A DNA stretch of 64,000 nt. It comes from Parapristionchus giblindavisi. Its lineage: Eukaryota > Nematoda > Chromadorea > Rhabditida > Diplogasteridae. The notes beneath the pieces were generated by a model. That model was not told the DNA's origin. It saw nothing but the letters and a program-made list of their open reading frames with translations, and did not search any database. The position numbers and the translations under genes were made by a program. Positions 36,375 to 48,088 of this stretch are shown here, one piece after another. The stretch covers positions 124,001 through 188,000 of the forward strand of contig CALSFV010000409.1 of the NCBI GenBank assembly GCA_943737045.1, in the 5' to 3' direction. Positions within the stretch are counted from its first letter, which is position 1. Each line of letters begins with the position of its first letter.

Positions 36375-39300
36375 ATGTATGTCCACAAGAGCCTCGAGGA
36401 GATAGCAATAGATCGGTTAGCTGATCTTATTATAGTCAAACGAATACCTACATTTGACTCACCGCTTCCGATTTTCATTTCAAATGGTGTAATTCGAAGT
36501 TTGAATTGGAAGTGTCGTCTAAACTCTTCTTTATCACTTCTTGATACAAACAGATTTACTATTACCGAGGTTCATTTTATAGCGTTTTAATAGAGCTTGA
36601 CAAAACTTGAAATATTCCAAAAAAAGTTACCAATAAACTCCAACCAATTCCTTTCATCAATGATCTTCAAAATGGTGTTCAATACAGTCAAATATTTGCC
36701 CCACACAAGTCCTGTCTTTTCTCTGTCTGCGGTCTCACACTCTTGCATACACTTTCACTTGTATTATTACGAAAAAAACTCAAAGGTCTCCTTCTTTAAC
36801 TGACGCTTACGCGAGGATGTCATTTAGTTTACATTGATCCATTTAAGTCAGTATCACAAATTACAGGCAGAGATTAGACTCACCGAATCTGACTACGATA
36901 CTATATCAACCATTCTCCAACACCGACTTAAGAAATTGATTTTATACGGAAAGTTTAGAGGTAGTGATCGTTTTTTTAGCAGCATTTAAAATAAATTAAT
37001 CTATTTTAAATTAAATTCAATGAATTTATTTATATTCATCTATTTAAAAACAATGATCTTTGACGATTGAAATATGTATCTATTCCGCGCATTTTTTGAA
37101 TTAAATTCTTTTTAAAAATTTAAAATGGTTACTTTTAAGAAAAAAACAATAATAAATACTTGGTTACAATGCCCATCTTCAGCTCCTCAAGATGTTCCCT
37201 AAAAGTTGAATGTTAATTAATATTTTATGATTAAGCAGCCGTTTGATTAAATGATAATTAAAAGGTGCAAATCACCATATTCATCATCATTTCACCGATT
37301 CGCCTTGGCGACGGACATCCTTCACAAGACTATCTAACATATATTCCCGATCCCATCCCCGATGCGTTCATTTGAAGGAATAAAATATTATTATATTATA
37401 ATTATTAAATATAGGTTCATATGTGGATCCGGATCCGTCAGTAATTGAAGAAATTGACGAAATATTGGGTATGTCTATCTATTTTTTTCTAAATTTTGTT
37501 TCATGATTCACTATTCGAAAAGTATCAAGTGTAGAGGCTTACAAGATTCTGAAGAAAAAAAGTATTAATTATCTGTTGAGATGACGGGAACGAAGATTTA
37601 TTCAAGATATAAGAGCTTTAGTATGGGGGGGGGCACGTCCAGACTAATCAGTCGTTTAGTGGCAACCATTAAAGAAGGGGACCCACGAGTTTTTTCGTGA
37701 CTAAACTGGCCAGGCAGAACTATTGATCATATCTTCCTGTACGCAAAAACAATTTTCTCCAAAATTTTAGGTGTCCCGGCATGTCGTAATCCGAGCATAA
37801 AGTTCATTGATCCCCCAGGGAAAGGCGCGAGTTTTTGAATTTGAAGGACAAATATATTGAAAGTTGCAAACGGGAATCGAACCCGCGTGTCGCGGTTACG
37901 AGCGCTGACTACTAACCACTGAGCTACATGCTATACGCGTTCAATCTCTCAAATGTAATAGAGAACATAATGTCGCTTTTTTTTTTTTTTTTTTTTTTTT
38001 TTGCAATATTTTCGTGAGCAAACTATGAAGACAGAAAGATAGCAAATTTTATTCTGCATACCTTACATAAATTAGTTTATGCTAATTTAGCTTATTGATC
38101 GCTAGAACCATGAATGAATCCATGCTTGATGTACAGGCAAAGGCGCGAAATTTTGAAAATAGGAAAGTTCAGCAATACCCGCAACGTTTTTTTTTCGAAC
38201 CCGCGACGTTACGCTTACTAGTGAGCACTTTTACCACTGCGCTACGGGATTGATAAATGGTCGTGCTAATTTCTTGCATATCACTTGTCCCTTGCATAAT
38301 AGATATGTTATTCATTTGCATAGACATTCGATGGCCTCCGTCTTTAAAGAATGGGATCCTCGAGTTTTTTCGTGACTAAACTGGCCTGGCCGAACTATAG
38401 ATCAAATCTCCCTGAATATAGAAACAGTTTTGACTAAAATTATGGATACTTCGGAATAGCATAATTCGAGCTGAAAGTTCGTTGTTGCACCAATGCAAGC
38501 ACAGGGAAGGCGCGAATTTTCGAATTTGAAAGATATACATAAACGCAAATTAGACCCTCGTGGTACGGTTACAAGGGCAAGGGCTATTAGATAACAGAAT
38601 TTCATATTTTTGGTCCCACGCTCTTCATGATACTGCACAAAACACCGTGATTTCTCTTGTTTAAACATATTTGTATATTTATTTTGGTTCATTCAGACGC
38701 TTCATTTGTTCCTGAATCGTTGTGCGAATGTTATACATTGAATCAACTTGAACTAATTGGTTTCGAGGATATACCAAAAAGTTTTATTTCTAAGGTACGT
38801 GATGGCGTAGCAGTGATCGCCCGCAGGACTTCGAGTGCCTTGATTAACGTCGAGTCTTTAAAATTGTTTGAAATGAAATGAATGAAATTAAAGAAGGAGA
38901 CCCTTGAATTGTCATGAATGACTCCCGCCACGATAAGAATGTTGGCTATTGTTTATATTATATCACGGATCTCCTGTAAAAGTTTATGAAAATAAGAACC
39001 TTTTTGCACAGAAAAAAATAATTTTCCTCCTTTTTTTATTGATTGTTGTTAGACTGGCCTAACTGATTGCGAAAACCACATTTTTAAAAATTTCGGTTTT
39101 CGAAATTTGCATATTTATGCACTTTTTTTTACCGTCAACTTCAATTGAATGTAACTCGGTTCGTTTTTGAGCAACCGTGTAAAATTTCTTTTCCAATTTT
39201 TCATGTGTTATTACAAGAAAACTGTTTTTTAGCACACAAAATGCGATTTTTCTCGAAAAAATCTCTAAAGGATAAGAGTTTTATTGCAGATTCGGATTCC

Positions 39301-42300
39301 CCATCCTCAACTTGGGGTATCCTGATATATCTTCTAACCCAACTCAAACCCCAAGTTGCATCAAGTCAGAAAGGAGAACAATCGTTAATAAAATCAGTTT
39401 TCGATTCGTATCTCAAAAATGATGGTTGTTGAGAATTCGAAGCACTAAGACGATTTTGTTAGGTTGGTCGAGTTACACGGCAACAGATTGAAAAAAAAAT
39501 TTACACGGTTGCTCAAAAACGAAGCGATTTACATTCAATTGAAGTTGGCAGTAAAAAATTGCATAAATATGCAAATTTCGAAAACCGAAATTTAAAAATG
39601 TGGCTTTCGCAATCAGTTAGGCTGTCTAACAACTATCAATAAAAAAGGAGGAAATTTTTTTTTCTGTGCAATCGCTTCATACACTTTTACAGGAGATCCG
39701 TGATATGGTAATTGGCGTAAGGGATAATGAGAAAATGAAAGAACAAGTATGCAAATCCGATGGGCACTCTCTACATGCCTTGACTTTAAACATATCGGGA
39801 ATCAATATCAGATATGTCTTTCGATTCGTGCGATGAATCTATCATTCTATCCGAACAGTCTTATTGCAAAAAAAATTCGAGAGTCTCCATCTTTAAATAT
39901 CAAATTGAAATTTATTCAGATTGATTTATTTACGACATTGGACGTTCTTATTATACCACATACAAAGAATTTAACTGTGGAAATTCTCAATACTTTACTA
40001 CAGGTTTGCTGTTTACGATCTGTCTTGGATCTCGTTTGAACGAGTTTTTGGCGCGAATGATGATTTTTCATTCACATGGTGATTTAGGCTGTGTTTTACT
40101 TTAAATCAGGAAAGAACAAAATTAACAAAAAAAGTGATAATTAAAAAAAAACAAAAAGAAAGAAAGATTTCGCATATAAACGACGCAAGTTCTATTGGTT
40201 TATATGGGAAAACTGTCTCTACAAGAGAAGTATTCCTTGACTTTTGAACATCAACTCATTAAACAATTTCGAAAATTAGCAATTTTATTCAGGGACTTCC
40301 TCAACTTCTCCAGCTCGACGTCTCTTCGTGTCCTCTACTTTCTAACATATCTTGTCTCAGTCAAGCCAAGCAATTGATAAAGCTTCGAATTTACGAACTT
40401 CAATTGAGCATGAATATGGAAGAGTTAACAGACACTTTAGCCAGTCTTAAGGATGTTAGAGTCCTTGATATTGGAAAGGCCACAAACTATGGGTATGATC
40501 ATGTCTTTTGGGCTCTATGTCGGATCAAAACTGATGAATGATAACTATTTGCATACTATGTACATTCATTAATTGTAACGCTTGTCTCTCATACGCAAAT
40601 AGTTCTCATCCACTCGATTCTGATCCGATTAATGAGTGCTGTTTTCAGGTTACGTGTACAGCTGGGCGGCGCATTTTTCGTTTTTCGTTTTTTTCGTTTT
40701 TTCTGTTTTTTTTTCGAAAATTCGAAAAATTCGGAAAATGCTATGACATAGAAAAATACACAAAATGTCAAAAATTTCTGACATTTTAAGAAAAATTCAA
40801 AATGTGTTAACAAAAATTATAATTGAACTTGAGTACTACAGACATTCGAAAGGCAAATATATATGATTGTGCTTTCAGGATCAATTTGACATCAATAATT
40901 TGCGAGAGTATGCTCAAGGAAAAAGGTTCGCCATGGCCTAAACTCGCATGCATCGACATTTCTTATGGAGATTATAAGCAATGGTCGATTGGTATTGAGC
41001 ATTTGAAGATCATTATGGAAAAACATGACAAGCTGCAGACTGTGTGTCTGATAGGTTAGTGACTCTGACTTTGTTCAGACCTCTTCCTCTTCCTCTTCCT
41101 CTTCCTCTTCCTCTTCCTCTTCCTCTTCCTCTTCCTCTTCCTCTTCCTCTTCCTCTTCCTCTTCCTCTTCCTCTTCCTCTTCCTCTTCCTCTTCCTCTTC
41201 CTCTTCCTCTTCCTCTTCCTCTTCCTCTTCCTCTTCCTCTTCCTCTTCCTCTTCCTCTTCCTCTTCCTCTTCCTCTTCCTCTTCCTCTTCCTCTTCCTCT
41301 TCCTCTTCCTCTTCCTCTTCCTCTTCCTCTTCCTCTTCCTCTTCCTCTTCCCCGGACTGACTCTGACCCTGACTCTTTTTTCTCCGTGTACTAATCTCCC
41401 TTTTAGGAACTCAGCTCGAACACCAAGATCTTTCGTTGTATCCTTGGGTAAAGGAGAGTGTTCAGATCTGTAATTCTCGGAGTGCTTCAACCAGCCTGAA
41501 TACCCTCAATTACTACCTTAAGCAATACAACCAAGATAACGACATTGACGACGCAATATGTCGACTCTGGGCGGTAATATATCACATATTGTTTAAAGAA
41601 TTTCAACTACTAATTTCTTGGCCTTTGACAAAATATATTGTGGTGCGCGGCGGAGAGAGAGGGAAGGGCAGAGAGAGAGTGGAAGAGAAAGAGAGAAGAA
41701 AAGGGGGCGTGGTCTGAACAAACGGATGACCATTCTGTTTTATTTATAGTGTATGGTACGTGCATGCCATAAACAAGTATGTCGCCTGAATGCGCTTAAG
41801 TTGACCACTCATGTGTGCGCAATCTTAAGAACAGGGGCTACAGTCGGTCCTTTCAAATGACACAATAATAATAATAATAATTGTTATTTTATTTATTTAT
41901 TTATTTGATACACCCGTGACAGGTTCGACAGCAAATACAGAAACGTTACGAGAAATAATAAGAATAATAGAAATGACTTGGGGAAGGTGACAGGGGTTAT
42001 ATATCGATAGCTATCAGAATAATATCAATACTTCTACTTATAATAATAATATTACAGAGTAATGATGATGAATTTATTGATCCATCTAAAATGAATGCCT
42101 GCGTTGAAGCATGTCTGGATGTAATGAGGCAACCTCGTGATCATCGGGTCATAGAATATGCCATGAAGTTCATCACAGATTTGAATAAGTAAGATCCTAC
42201 TATGGCATTTCCAAATTAGCCGTCTATTTAAAACACTTCATTGACTTGAAGTTCACTTTAAATCTGAAGTTTAAATCTAAGTAAATGACGTCTCTTTTTC

Positions 42301-45300
42301 AACTTTAATTGGCCTTATAAGAGCGCTAAAATTCAAATGCTTAATTCTATTGTCACTTTAATAATCTAAGATCGTGCAGGAACAAACAGCTCAGTCTGCA
42401 GGAGAGTATCAAACCGTTCAACTTGTGCTTTGAACGATGTCTGAACATTGCTGAAGGCCATGGAAAGACAAGCATACTGGAAGAAGTAATGGAAATATTA
42501 TTAAATCAAATAATGTCCCATTGCTTTCCATCAACGTATCAAATCAATATATTTAGAGTTGCGTACTGCTAACAACCAATGTTCTTGAACATTGCTCATT
42601 TGACATCGATCGATTCTGTTCCATTCTCTTGAATCATACACTGGAGAATAAACAATTCAACCTGTAAGTCAGTTTATGCCTATATCCCGCAGAGTCTTCA
42701 TTTGTGCCTGTAATCCCCCCCCACCTGTTTCCCTTATGATTTACTAATTAGAAATGCATATTTAATAAAATAAATAAATAAATAATAAGGAAAGTTGGAA
42801 AATCTGTTGCCCATATTTGGGCAAGTTTGCGATCTGTCTAGTCTCTCTATCCTCTCGAAATGCATGTAGTGAATGGCATATTCATCTTCTCCTACTCTGG
42901 TATTTCGAAACTTAAAGTCTACTTAAATTTTTCACTTTAAGTAGACTTGTAAGTCTATTTAAAGTCAAAAGTAAGTCTACTTAAAGTGGTGTGGTATACT
43001 GTAATGCATTTCGTCAAATGTTCTTTCACTTTAAGTTTACTTAAAGTCTACTTTAAGTCTGTGACGTAGTTTAAGTAGACTTTAAGTTTCGAAATACCAG
43101 AGTACTATCTTCACATCTCGCAAGCGAAGGGCCAAAGCAAAAGTCAGGAGGGCAAATGCGGGGAGGGGTATCTGGCAGCAAAATGAAGACTCTTTGGGAC
43201 TGTAGCAAAATATACTTTCCCTTCATTTCAAAAACTATATTGCGTGTTCAGCATGCGATCCGTTCTGTTTCAAGTTGGACACATCGTCAGACGCAAACCC
43301 AAAGCCTTATGGTACCTCACTGATGAAAGACTTATGAACTTGCTAATCAATGAAGCACGTGAGGACTACGAGGAATGTGGATCTTCTGCTCTCCTCGACC
43401 CAATCTGCGATCTGCTGAGTAATTTTCCTCTTATATTTATTTATTTGTTTATTTATTTGTTTATTTATTTGTTTATTCATCAGCTAAATCATGAATAATG
43501 AAGGGTGAAAAGCAATATTACATATAGTGATGGCGTTCCGTCGCTTTACGAGATTTCAGTTCGGCAGCTTAAATTGAATATTGATATATGACGAATACGC
43601 GATTAAACTTTCTTTATGATAACAGCGCAACAACATAAATCTCACGGTTCCCCTTCTTTAAAGGTGAACCGCCTTTTGAAAATTGAAGAAATTAGGCAAT
43701 AGGTTTCGAACTCGCGTCAAACGGGTAACGAGTCTGAATGTTTGCCACTGTGCTATGGGGTAGATGTGTGGCAGCGCTAACTTTTCGCATATCACTTGTA
43801 TTCGCACAAGAGGGGTGTAGTGATTTACATGAATATTCGCGGGCCACCATCTTTAAAGGTGGATTCCCTATATTATTTTCGGGAACAAATTGTAAAGACA
43901 GAAAGATATGGGACAGAGCATTTGAAAATTTTTGCGATATTCACTCAGCAACACATTTTGATTGTGCTTTATTATTTGGAAAGACACAAAATTAAATCTT
44001 ACTACAAGTAAAAAAAATGGAAATTTATATTCCCTGGAGTTGCGTGTCAGGGTTGTACCTTTAAACCAAAATCTAATCTTTTGGAAAAGAAATTTGTTAT
44101 ATTTTTATTTAAAAATTCATATGTGTCTATTGTAGATTTATCGGCTGAGTCGTCTTTTCAATTTGTTCGGAACAGGGGCCTTGAACTTTTATCCAGAATT
44201 CTACGTGATGGGCCGATCGCCCACCCATCGGATGAACTCGTAAGTTAATTATTATTATAAATTTCACCATAAGAGTTCAACCGGGGTGATTTTTGTGTGA
44301 AACACGTAAAAACACTCTCAAAATGATCCCTGAAAATATGGACATGATAGGTTGAGTTTGAAAAAAGTTGTGACGAAAAAAGCAAAAGTGGATAGACTTT
44401 TGCACTAGAGATGGCAATAACGCACATTCATTGCGGGCCCGCAAACTAGGAGAGAGGGGAGGGGGAGCGATTGCGGGCCCGCAATGGCTTTGCGGGCCCG
44501 CAATTACTACTTCATTCCTAGTCTGCTACTTTTTGTGATCGGTCGTTCATCTCAATTCTCTTCGCTTTCCTTCGTTAACAGAGAAAAACGACCGATCGCA
44601 AAAAAAATAGCATGAATAAAGTAGTCATTGCGGGCCCGCAATCGCTCCCCCTCCCCTCCCTCTGAGTTTGCGGGCCCGCAATGATTTTACACCGCGCTGC
44701 GGGCCCTCAATCATTAGCAATGAAAAGTCAATTTCATTGCGGGCCCGCAACGCCCGAATTGCCAACTCTATTTTGCACGGTACTAGATTTTTTTGAATAT
44801 TTTCCCCATTTCTAATTTTCATGATTTTTTAAAATTTTCGAACGAATTTTCAGATTCTATTGACGGTATACAAAGTTGTGATGATGCCAGAGAACCATGA
44901 AGCCTTTCTCAACTTTTTTTGCACCGATTGCTTCGTGTAAGCCTATAGAAGATTTTAAAAAAATTTCAAAAAGTCATCTCATAACATGTAACTACAACTA
45001 GGGCTCTTTCATTTTCTCTTTTCTCCTTTTCATTTTTTTCACCTTTACTAAACACATAATTGAAAAGATAAGTAGGAATATTAATAATAACAGTACAAAC
45101 ATAATACTCAGATGTTTGAATCCATAAATGATCACGGATAATTTGAGCAGTTAGCTCGATCATGCATGGATTCTCAATCAAATTACTTAATCACAGAATT
45201 CTTTAGAATGATGAGGATTACAAATCCGAGTCGTGAAAAGCAATATCTCATCTCGGGCATTCTGTCCTTTTTGATTGCATCCCCGCTACATTACTATGTT

Positions 45301-46726
45301 CAGCAATCCCGACAGATGATTAGTCTTTTATTGGTCAGATATCTTTGATCTTTGATCTTTGATCTTTCTAGTACATTTGGTTGGCAAACAGTGAACAATT
45401 TCAGGAAGGGCATGTGTATGGCTGGCCCGTTGAAGTACTTCCCACTACCAAATACACCTACAGAATCTTTAGGTATTTTTTGTTTGACTTACACTCACGG
45501 CAAATTCTCTTAGGTATAGGTTGTCTAACTGTTCAGCTATAGAGAAAGGTTAGCTTACTCCAAACTCTCTCAAAACGACACGTTAGATAATTCTTTCTCG
45601 CTCGAGATAGTAATGGGGGCAGGAGTAAGCTAACTTATCTCACATATGAGAGAACGTTTCTCTAATTGTCGCATCTTAGATAACCTATGGCTCAAATATG
45701 AGACAGTGCCGTCAGTGTAGTCAATCATTAACCCACAGAGAAAAAGTGTGAAATGAAACAACACCAATAATAACAGCTATAAAGTGCCAAATAGATCACG
45801 AAAAGATATACCTCCCTACACGTTTTATGTTACTTATATTACAACTTGGGTGGTGGTGTTCTAACACTTTTTTCTCACTGTGATTAGACCGTCATTGTTA
45901 GGAAAGGAAATAAAGATTAAAATATGACTTTTTATGCATTTATGACTGATCGCCGTAAGATTTTTTTGAAAATTTACAGTATCCATCTTTTTCGGACCAG
46001 TGTGATTTTTTTCTAATTGTTTTTCTCATTAAAACAATTTTTTTCTCTTTCTTTAGTCATTAAAAGAACTTTTTATCAAGGAAACTCATGATTAACACTT
46101 TGAGAATACAAAAATATTCATACACAAAGGAGATAAATGATGCGTCCAAATGCGCCCCGCAGCGGAGCGCAGCGTAGCATGTGTACAAAACATGACCGGC
46201 TGTACTGTATTTATGAGATATTTATTTACTATTTTGATCTGTGTAGTATATTGCAATTTGCACCTTAGTCATGATTAATTAATAATCTATTGCAGTACAT
46301 TCATTCCATTCTTTGATCTCCTATTTAACACTAACTATCCCGGAGTTCAAATGTTCGCCCTCTACTCATTAACAATCGCTTCTTTTGACACGTTCAAAGA
46401 TTGTGTTTACATAAAGTAAATATATTATTTATTATTATTATTATATTATCATTATTATTTTCATTATTATTTTTATTTTTATTATTTTGTTAACACTCTC
46501 TCGTAATATTCGAGAGAGAGAAGAGCAGATAGTTTCAAATGAGATTAGTGTGCGCCAATCTTTTATCTTTTGCAGGATGTTATATTCGGAAGGAGTCGAA
46601 GAAGTGATGAAGCGCTTCGAGGCTCTCGAATCGAACAGATTACTGAAGAATGAGAAAGCGAAAGAATTGTTTTCGCGTCTTTCTCAAATACTCAAAGAGA
46701 AGAAGGAAAATGGATCAACAAATTAA
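36375..46726 (+). CDS. zyg11-like: ZYG-11-like protein, copy C (complete, 18 exons, 743 aa)
   Basis: Predicted CUL2-Elongin B/C substrate receptor. Exons: 36375-36569, 36867-36960, 37415-37468, 38697-38794, 39920-40003, 40293-40492, 40879-41054, 41407-41573, 42058-42188, 42380-42485, 42557-42663, 43252-43418, 44136-44239, 44854-44936, 45207-45333, 45405-45472, 46296-46415, 46576-46726. The coding length is 2232 nt, fully in phase, and 743 residues is close to the about 744 I recall for vertebrate ZYG11B. Residues 6-15 (SLEEIAIDRL) resemble a BC-box with Ala at the Cys position. Exons 4-7 (about residues 115-300) are leucine-rich repeats. Exons 8-18 form the ARM-like half, ending in a charged helix (about 695-743). 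Exon 17 has the family pattern PFFDLLFNTNYPGVQ. The start follows TTTCAG. Copy C lies head to head with B and in tandem with D. The only intact complete copy in view, it is the best candidate for a working gene. Confidence 0.88.
37864..37932 (-). other. tRNA-like sequence, intron 3 of copy C
   Basis: TGTAGCTCAGTGGTTAGTAG and GCGGGTTCGATTCCCGT match A and B boxes, and the T stem pairs. The acceptor arms do not pair, so it is probably tRNA-derived, not a gene. Confidence 0.55.
37977..38002. repeat. Poly-T tract (26 nt), intron 3 of copy C
   Basis: Uninterrupted T run next to a tRNA-like element segment. Confidence 0.95.
38892..39892. mobile_element. TTAA-flanked MITE, AGAAGGAGACCC family, interrupted, intron 4 of copy C
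   Basis: Same ends as the 22.3 kb copy, with TTAA at 38888-38891 and 39893-39896. Copy D shows the empty site GAAATTAAATATC at about 52415. The element is split by a 739-bp palindrome. Confidence 0.8.
38964..39702. mobile_element. 739-bp palindrome nested in a MITE
   Basis: Ends CACGGATCTCCTGTAAAAG and its complement CTTTTACAGGAGATCCGTG. The arms are inverted nearly throughout (for example GCATATTTATGC and the two TTCAATTGAA-type blocks). Comparison with 22395-22430 gives target duplication ATAT. No protein is encoded. Confidence 0.8.
41080..41352 (+). repeat. (CTTCCT)n array, about 270 bp, intron 7 of copy C
   Basis: About 45 nearly perfect hexamers just upstream of the exon 8 acceptor. 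The repeat contains no AG and so acts as one pyrimidine tract. Confidence 0.95.
42895..43102. mobile_element. TA-flanked MITE, CTCTGGTATTTC family, intron 11 of copy C
   Basis: Ends CTCTGGTATTTCGAAACTT and its complement, flanked by TA on both sides. The interior is repeated AAGTAGACTT in inverted order. Copy D retains the empty site CCTACTATCTTCAC at about 60191. Confidence 0.85.
43662..43852. mobile_element. TTAA-flanked element with tRNA-like sequence, intron 12 of copy C
   Basis: TTAA at 43658-43661 and 43853-43856. The minus strand carries CATAGCACAGTGGCAAAC and GCGAGTTCG. 191 bp. Confidence 0.6.
44405..44769. mobile_element. hAT-like MITE with GCGGGCCCGCAA palindromes, intron 13 of copy C
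   Basis: Ends TAGAGATGGCAA and TTGCCAACTCTA with duplicated TTTTGCA. Copy D carries the unfilled site ACTTTTGCAAGGTAC at about 61469. The interior has several GCGGGCCCGCAA blocks and inverted arms. The terminal sequence resembles the ends of hAT elements. Confidence 0.8.
45492..45717. mobile_element. TA-flanked CACTCACGGCAAATT MITE, intron 16 of copy C
   Basis: 226 bp, with TA at 45490-45491 and 45718-45719. It is present at the same place in D, so it predates the duplication. Confidence 0.75.
45729..45888. mobile_element. CACAGAGAAAAAGTG MITE, intron 16 of copy C
   Basis: Starts CACAGAGAAAAAGTG and ends CACTTTTTTCTCACTGTG with a central inverted ACACGTTTTAT region. Duplicated in D at about 62436-62585. 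A relative lies at about 18505-18638. Confidence 0.6.
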
Positions 46727-47258
46727 CAAACCAATATCAGCAATAGACATCATCGATCTCCAGTTTTTCCACAGTTTGATATGGTACAGCCAAACTCTAA
46801 TATAAGACCCAAATATAAATTTCACATCACAATACATATGCAGATATTTTATATTTGACTAGATTGACTTGACTTTATTATACTTTAGTTGATTTTTTAT
46901 TTGACTATTTGACTTAGTTAGGAACTCACAATAGCCTTTCTTCCACTTGGATTAGAAATTACGAGGTTACGAATCGATCGATTCCTTAATGGGTCAGACT
47001 GCCATCCAGTCATCGATTCATACCCAAAATGCCCTCGTCGTCCACTACATCCCCCGGATGAAGTATTTTCCCCTTGTGTATCAACACCACCAAGTACCAT
47101 TCTCGTTTTTTCCTCATCTCGTTCCTTCATTATGTGCACCTTTTGTAAAACTAGACATTGTTTCCACCGTTATATTGTTCAATTTAACAATTGTTAATGA
47201 CATAAACATTTTGTTGCTTTAGTTCAATCTCCGAAAAAAACTCAATACCGTTTAGCAG

Positions 47259-47318
47259 ACATCGATCCATGAACCTATAGAAGGAAAGGTGAGTGCCTTA
47301 TCCACTACACCACAAGAT
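47259..47318 (-). other. tRNA-like sequence 3' of copy C
   Basis: Minus strand GGTGTAGTGGATAAGGCAC and GGTTCATGGATCG. It is duplicated 3' of copy D at the window edge (about 63955-64000), showing that the duplication runs past the genes. Confidence 0.5.
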
Positions 47319-47799
47319 TCCGTGGAAACCGAATGGATCTCAAATGCTTTTGAAAGTATCTATATTTCACCAAATTTAATTCGTCGATTTACAACAATTT
47401 TATAGTACTATTAAAATAGGCCTGCGTAGCAATAAACTCAATAGGTATATTTGAAAATCGATGATAAATCATTAACATAAATTACAAAAATCCATAGCTG
47501 GTGATAGATCTTAAAGTCATCAACTTATTTAATTGCAAAAGTTCGAATCATTTAAGTCCATTCTCTTTTGCCGATTTTTCTCATCCATAAGACAAATTTT
47601 GAACTTTTCAGCAACAATCATAACCATATTTTTCTGGATAATTGGTGCATTTTATTGCTTTACTCGATTACTCTCCACTATTTTGCACCGTGCTGTACTA
47701 GGGTTGCTGGAACGGGAGCGAGGGTCTTTTTTAAAAAGTTCATAATAATCACATTTTACAATTTAATGACTAAGATGGGGATGAGGTGTTGGAGTTTAA

Positions 47800-48088
47800 A
47801 GAAGGTGACCCTTGAGTTTGCATTACAAACTCCCGCAATGATTATCACGGAGAATATTGTTCATATTGTATAGCAATTAACGTGAGGGACAATGGGAAAG
47901 TGAGGGAGCCAAGTGTGCAAAACGTATAGGCACTCTCTAAACGCCTTAAAAGTTGTACTATCTACGTGCATGACAATCTTCAAACTTATCGTCAAGCAAT
48001 ATTAAATATGTCTTTCGGTACATGTACTGAATCTCTATCATTGTACCCGAACAGTCTTATTACGAAAAAAACTAGAGGGTTTCCATCT
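47800..48088. mobile_element. TTAA-flanked MITE, AGAAGGAGACCC family, C-D spacer
   Basis: Third family member: starts AGAAGGTGACCCTTGAG, ends with GGGTTTCCATCT, TTAA at 47796-47799 and 48089-48092, 289 bp. Confidence 0.75.

Larger units (their letters stand above)
36284..47318 (+). repeat. Tandem duplication unit 1 (gene C and flanks)
   Basis: Closely matches 49013 to the window end, apart from the insertions, deletions and replaced segments listed separately. The left breakpoint lies where GAAGTATTTCGAAACTTTTAC begins in both. The unit extends at least about 590 bp past the stop codon. Confidence 0.8.

Noticed and set aside
41044..41490. Lys-Arg and Leu-Pro repeat frames on both strands
   Set aside because: Translation of the hexamer array in intron 7 of copy C.
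45166..45206. Upstream extension of exon 15 in copy C (MDSQSNY frame)
   Set aside because: Codon phase from exon 14 and comparison with copy A place the acceptor at CTTTAG before 45207; the extra residues are intronic.
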